Shown in pieces: positions 58,970 through 64,000 of a stretch of 64,000 bases of DNA. The stretch is from Trachythela sp. YZ-2020. Taxonomy: Eukaryota > Cnidaria > Anthozoa > Malacalcyonacea > Clavulariidae. Position 1 is the first letter of the stretch, and each line of letters starts with the position of its first letter. The notes beneath the pieces were generated by a model. It made no database searches. It was not told the DNA's origin and worked only from the letters and a program-made list of their open reading frames with translations. The DNA is taken from assembly GCA_016169945.1 (NCBI GenBank), contig JADLSH010000363.1:2383501-2447500 (forward strand), read 5' to 3'. Both the position numbers and the translations under genes were made by a program.

Positions 58970-60281
58970 ACAAATTTCCTGGCATGTGCCCATCGTAAAT
59001 TCCCTTTTGCAATTAATTTTAAGCCTTTTTAAACGTTTAAAAACGTTTTCCTACTCGAGAATTAGCACTTAGGTGGAATAAACCAAACAAATATGTAATA
59101 ATTTCGTGTTTGTACCACGTGTAAAGAGCACTCGGCTGCTGAAAAGGGCACTTTGAAGAAAACGTAGGGGGCACGTGCCTACGATAATACGATCCTACGA
59201 CACTGTAGTGTATACGAAAGTGAGGTTTGCAAAGTGCAAAGTGTTTTAGTGCGCCCTGGTTACACATATGTCATTTAGCATCGTGTAGGCCAGAAAAGGA
59301 TTGTTTGGTTCTCTTTAGCAATTAGTAAACAACGAATAAACAAAAGGTTATAAGTAAGCCAATTAATTGCATAACTGCAATTATTCCCCACAATCCCCTG
59401 TTTGGCTGTAACACCGCCCTTTTGCTGTATAAAATATTGCATAATTCTGCCATTTTACCCAGTGCCACGGCGTTGCTCAGCATGTGTCCCTGCAAGATAT
59501 AACTTAGAACGTTGCACACTTAACATTAATTTTAATGGGCATTTCACCACAGACTATTTGATATTTTGATCACGGACCATTTAATGGACTATTTGATTTA
59601 TCGATAAAGTAAAATACTAAATTAATAAGCCTCAAAGGTTGAAATCACTGGTTGACTAATACTTCATTTTTTCCTGCCAGAGACCAAAATTTCCTTTTGC
59701 CAGGAAATATCCTGGCAAGTGGAAGCACTGATTACTGACAGACTCTCCTCATGTATAAAAGCTGATTACACTTGTTTAGGAATCTGGAAATGAGTTCCCA
59801 TAGCAATTTGTTACTGGCCACGCTCGTTTCCAGATTGCTAAACAAGTGTTATTGGGAGAGTGAGACTTCTGGTTTATTCTGTGATTGAACAGAAGTTAGG
59901 TATGTGACACCATAGACTGTAGTGACACAGGCTAGCCACCCTTATGCATCCAACTGTTACTCTGTCTAATACCAGATGATTTTACTTGTTGTCAAGGGGA
60001 AAGTGTCTATTTTTGTTAACCTATTTCCCAGGCACAATAATGGGTTAACCAGAATATCTGTCTATATTTCGTTAATGTGCCCTACTTCATTATTTTACTC
60101 TGTCCAAAAAAATGTTTTTAAAGGGCACCAAATGTCAATCTATAACAAACTTGCCCCATTCCTCTTTAAGTTGTCATGTGCAACATGCGTCACATCGTTA
60201 GAAACATTAAAAGACATTGTATATTACTGAATATATTTGTTTGTAAACCACGATATACTGCCAACCTTGTTCCAGTGGCGT
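58970..60281. repeat. OPA3 unit copy 4, intron portion
   Basis: Matches 2870-4220 and 51130-52540. A relative of the 163-bp MITE of copy 1 sits at about 59739-59882, with its left end damaged. No gene is seen. Confidence 0.85.
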
Positions 60282-60571
60282 GGAAAATAGAAGTGGACCC
60301 TTTAAAAGAAAATGCAGCAGTTGATTTGGGAGCGGAAATGCTCGGTGAGGTAGTTGTTTTCAGCATTGGAGTTGCCATATTATACGCTGAGTACAGAAGA
60401 CAGAAACGCGGCGAGAGTCGTGAAGAAGACAAACGTCAAGAAAACTTTAGAAATTTGCAAAGCCGAGTTGAAGAACTTGGTCTTTGTGTAGAAAGACAGA
60501 CTGAACAAATAGAAGGACTGAATGAAATTGTAAGAAACATTCAAGATAAATTTAGTGAAAGAAAGAAATAA
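60282..60571 (+). pseudogene. OPA3: OPA3 exon 2 fragment, copy 4
   Basis: Homology starts abruptly at GGAAAATAGAAGTGG and runs to TAA (KIEVDPLKENAAVDLGAEML ...). The acceptor and the first part of the exon (GYHRLEFYIRMRLMGH) are gone. The left side of the junction is CCTTGTTC-CAGTGGCG, the target duplication and first 8 bases of the hAT MITE. One deletion of about 460 bases thus removed the rest of the MITE and the exon start. The longer frame through the junction is fortuitous. Confidence 0.88.
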
Positions 60572-60684
60572 AAAAGTAATATTTATTTACAACTTACAAC
60601 TGATAGAAAATGATATGTATAGGGAAGGAGATTTGTGAAGCGGTAAGGGCGATTAATACCTGAATAGAGGGATAGCCTCCCTCC

Positions 60685-61140
60685 CAGGGCCGTCCCTACG
60701 GGGGGGTTTGGGGGGGTGTCACACCCCCCCAGAAATTCTATTTGAAGATTCAGTCGGCAGAAGTGCGATTTTAGTCGGCACAAAAAACAATTTTTGATGA
60801 CTAACACATAAAACGTGAATTGTGCCCGCACAACGAGGAATAGAAAAACGAAATTTTTGTTTTTAAAAAGGTAATTTATAGACAGGAAAACTTTTTTTGA
60901 CCTTAATTTTAAAGTTAGAAGTGGTTAAAAAGCATTAGAGCAATGTTTATAGTCCGGAAAATTTTTTTGACCCTCACCCCCCTTCAACCAAAAAAAAAGA
61001 ATTTAATGGACTAATTATTTGCAAACGGTACCAAGCAAGAAATGAACGAAAACTACAGGCAGTAGTCGGTGCAAGTTCGTTTGGCAGTCGGTTGAAAGGA
61101 CCTTACACCCCCCCTGAAAAATTTTCTGAGGACGGCCCTG
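60685..61140. mobile_element. hAT-type element, CAGGGCCGTCC ends
   Basis: The ends are CAGGGCCGTCCCTACGG and CTGAGGACGGCCCTG; about 456 bases, non-coding. Copies 1, 2 and 3 read straight through (GATAGCCTCCCCCCTAATC). The target duplication is imperfect. Confidence 0.8.
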
Positions 61141-61309
61141 CTTGAGTCCCTCCTAATCAAACCAATCTTCCACATTTAAGAACTGAGCAAATTAGGAAAG
61201 ATCGTTGTGGAAACATTGATTGCCTAACTATCTTCCCCGAAGTTGGGCAGACTATAGGAAACATTTGTTTGTAGAGTAAATTATGTCTGAGTTACTACTA
61301 GGTACTCAA

Positions 61310-62597
61310 TTACTGTTACAAATACTGGATGTGCAAATGTCCAGACACAATAACTCAGTAGGGTTAATTTGACTATAGTTTGTTTATTATCTTAACATTT
61401 ATTTGTACTTCAAAGCCAGCCATGCATACCGTAATATAGTATAATGAACTTGTAGGAGGGGGGTGGGGGACGGCGTTATGCTCCCCCAAGAAATTTTTAA
61501 AATCTGAATTCTTCACAGTCGGCGCATTTTCAGCATTTTGGAGGGCTATTTTATAGTCAGAGTTTTAGTGATTGTAAGTCATCATTTAACATATAACAAC
61601 TCGACTTAATCACAAAACGATTTAAAACATAGCAAGATATAAAATTTACATATAAACAAGACATGAAGATGTAATTGATGGTTTTCATGTCAAAGCGGCC
61701 ATGCTGGTGGACAACTTCAAAGTTCCGATGTTTATCAGAGCAAATAATTTATGGCTATTTCTTTGTTTTAAGGTATTTTTCCACCAGCAAGGGCAGACAT
61801 GAAAACCACTAATACACGTGCTTTCTACTGGTCTGAATTCGTCCAGGGGGGGTTGACAATTTCGCCAGGCCGTCTATGTCCACTGTCCAGACACACAAGT
61901 CAGTGCATGACGGTAAAAATCCGTAAAACATCCATTTCCAGCCAACAATTTCAAAAAGTATAAAATAAAACAAATTGCAAGATCAAAGTAATCAAGACAA
62001 GATTTTATGGTTGATTTAGTTCATATCTTGGATTTTCTATGGATTTTCAAGATGCAATTCTTCGAAGGTTAAAAACTTTGTTTCAACAATGTTTCCAAGA
62101 CAATAATTTCACTGGTGAAACAAAACATTTCTGACATTTTTCGGAAACATTTTTGTTTCCTGAAAATAAATGATGTTTTCACAACAGTGTTTTCGCAGGT
62201 GGGTAAACTAAAGGTGCGTTTACACGCTGCGATTTGTCGGGCCGATTTCAGATGCACGTTAATGATATTTGAAAAATACGTGGCAATTAAAAGCGGGTGG
62301 GCGATGACAATTGGGAGAGGAGAGGCCTTTAAATTCCTCCCTATCGCACTTTCGCGCGCCCTTTATCGCGAATAGAACCCCGTTTGATTAATAGCAAAGC
62401 TGGTAAATAAAAAGTATTAGGGGTTGGTGCATGGTAGCCCCCCCTTCGTGTCTGCTACCAGCTATCCTTCACTTTTGACCTTGCCGAGAACTCCGTGTAA
62501 TATAGCCATAACATACGGAAACTTAGTCCTTAAAAACACTCTGTCGACCACACAAAGCATTCTAACTAAGCATTCCATACCACTTTCTACTAACGCA
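61310..62597. repeat. Upstream region of membrane-protein gene, copy 2
   Basis: Partner of 36625-37889. A fragment GGTGCGTTTACACGCTGCGA at 62211 is new here and looks like the end of a MITE. Confidence 0.75.
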
Positions 62598-62943
62598 ATG
62601 CGGGCAAAACCGATAACTGTTACTATTAACAACGGCTACTCCTCGAACTCCAGCAATGAGGTTGAAGTCATAGAACTTGAAAATGAACCGACCACGGTTC
62701 ATTACAATAAATTTGGACATGGTAAGGTATCGCCTGAGCTTTACTGCAATAATTTTGTTGACGATTCTGACACAAAGTTGAAACAGCGACAAAGTCAGAA
62801 ATGCCTGAATGTTTTTCTGACGATATCATGTATCTTATCCCTGGCGGCGTTGGGTCTCGTGTGTGCTTTGTTCTTTGGGTTTATCGAACCAAGAAACTCC
62901 CGAAAATTGAATGATTGCTCGTGTGGAACTGTGGGATCGACAG
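62598..62943 (+). CDS. Type II membrane protein, copy 2, exon 1
   Basis: Same 346-base exon as 37890-38235, with few substitutions: NSSNEVEV for NTSNEVEV and LNDCSCGT for LNGCSCGT. It ends in phase 1 at GTAACT. Membrane helix VFLTISCILSLAALGLVCAL, N-in topology predicted. Later exons would lie beyond the window. The frame is open upstream to an ATG at 62424, but that extension is not present in copy 1, so I keep MRAKP as the start. Conservation of the exon while flanks have diverged by insertions suggests that it is functional. Confidence 0.65.
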
Positions 62944-63043
62944 GTAACTCATTTGGCCGGATGATATTATTAAGCTAATGAATGAACAAATGAATTAAAA
63001 TAGATTATATTTCAAATCCGAAGGGGTAATTTTTTGTCCTGTA

Positions 63044-63263
63044 GGCCTGCTCTGGGACCTCAACTCGCCTTATATCGCATCGCTTAAAATCACAATTTTT
63101 CCTTAAATCGCTTTAACTCGCATTATCTCGCGGCGAGTTACCTCAACTCGCCTTAAATCGCCTTAAATTGCATCGCTTAAAAGTTCCAATTTTTCCTTAA
63201 ATCGCCATAACTCGCATTACCTCGCGGCGAGTTGAGGCGCGTTACCGTCCCAGACGGCAGGCC
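63044..63263. mobile_element. 220-bp MITE with internal direct repeats
   Basis: The inverted ends are GGCCTGCTCTGGGACCTCAACTC (near-match at right: GTCCCAGACGGCAGGCC). Inside are two roughly 85-base direct repeats (CCTCAACTCGCCTTA..., CCTTAAATCGC). Absent from the partner site at about 38335. Confidence 0.8.
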
Positions 63264-64000
63264 TTCCCGTGATGAGTCGTTTTACATTTAGCTTATTTGA
63301 CATCAAATTTTGCCAAAAAACTGTCTTGATGGCTATGCCATTCAATGAAGATGTTATGGACTTCAATACGCTGTATGCAACAGTGTGACAGGACGGGCAT
63401 ATACTACTTGTACACATCGCGGCACCGTGACTATTGCAGGTTTAGTAGGCTTTGTGAGCTCCACATATGCAATCTTTCTGGAGTCGAAGCTACAATCCTA
63501 TAGTAAAAATACTTTGTTACACCAGACGACTAGTACCGTGTGACACTGACAGGTGTAAAGGTAGCCACATATTTGACATCCCCTATGTTGGACATTTTTA
63601 GAGTTTCTTAAGCATACCCAGGGCAACACCTTGAGGGAGACGTTGCTTCCAACGTATTTGCTATGACGTCTGTCCTGTGAAGGCAATTTTTGAAAATAAC
63701 CCTATATAAGCACAGGCTACCTCTTCCGATCACTACTAATTCTCAAGGACATATTGCTACCAAACCTTTCACCCCGGCTCCGCCATGTTATTTTTGTCAA
63801 TGCAGTTCACATTCAGTTAAATTACTGAGTCACTGAGAAGTTATCTTCACAACTTTTATTACTTTGCGTTGGTTTGATTTTACTATAGAAGGCCATTAGG
63901 TAGACTGTTGTTGTAAAAGTACCCCTAGGCCCTAGTACTTTTTCGGGCTCTCCTTGACTGAAAATCCTGGCTATACGACTACGTACTGGTCAGGTGAAAA
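63264..64000. repeat. Intron 1 of membrane-protein gene, copy 2
   Basis: Matches 38345-39165 with small gaps. No gene is seen before the window ends. Confidence 0.7.

Larger units (their letters stand above)
55370..61310. repeat. TRAF-OPA3 tandem duplication, right copy
   Basis: Partner of 47860-53540. It carries TRAF D and OPA3 relic 4 and continues into the second copy of the membrane-protein block. Confidence 0.92.

Noticed and set aside
60176..60571. 131-residue frame fusing MCNMRHIV... to OPA3 residues
   Set aside because: The N-terminal part is translated intron plus MITE remnant created by the deletion junction; no promoter or conservation supports a protein.
62424..62597. N-terminal extension of the membrane protein from an upstream ATG
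   Set aside because: Open only in copy 2; copy 1 lacks the ATG and the frame, while MRAKP is shared by both.

Overview
The window is nuclear DNA from an animal. It is AT-rich, its genes are split by GT-AG introns, it is full of short inverted-repeat transposons (MITEs), and it encodes metazoan proteins: TRAF-type RING/zinc-finger proteins, the mitochondrial protein OPA3 and a FERM-domain exon. A cnidarian or another early-branching invertebrate is my best guess (inference; no marker fixes the species). No rRNA, tRNA or CRISPR array was seen.

The backbone is a repeated gene neighbourhood: a TRAF6-like gene, then OPA3, then (twice) a type II membrane-protein gene. All recognisable genes of this set are on the + strand. 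(1) 1-5220: OPA3 copy 1, interrupted by an in-frame TGA. (2) 5220-10500: a large long-TIR transposon, a MITE, a LINE reverse-transcriptase remnant, and one minus-strand exon resembling the FERM F1 lobe of FRMD8/KRIT1. (3) 10500-21650: degenerate duplicated DNA, a minisatellite and TRAF copy A, which has only its RING and first zinc-finger exons; its first coding intron is swollen by nested transposons. (4) 22700-28524: TRAF copy B, four coding exons, preceded by a threefold tandem repeat of its promoter/first-exon region. (5) 31215-36625: OPA3 copy 2, the only copy with both exons intact. (6) 36625-40893: three exons of the type II membrane protein. (7) 43777-47753: a P-element-like transposon with a broken transposase and two nested MITEs. 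(8) 47956-53540 and 55494-61310: a tandem duplication of about 7.5 kb, each unit holding a TRAF gene (C, D) and an OPA3 exon-2 relic (copies 3, 4). (9) 61310-64000: a second copy of the membrane-protein gene, running off the window.

TRAF B, C and D encode proteins of about 240, 269 and 312 residues with RING, TRAF-type zinc fingers and a coiled coil, but no MATH domain. They would be expected to act as ubiquitin-ligase or adaptor proteins in TNF-receptor/Toll-like signalling. OPA3 is mitochondrial, and its linkage looks like passive co-duplication. Whether the type II membrane protein works with the TRAFs is unknown.

Comparing the copies is informative, because many transposons are present in one copy and absent at the matching site of another. 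This gives empty sites, target-site duplications and a relative order of events.
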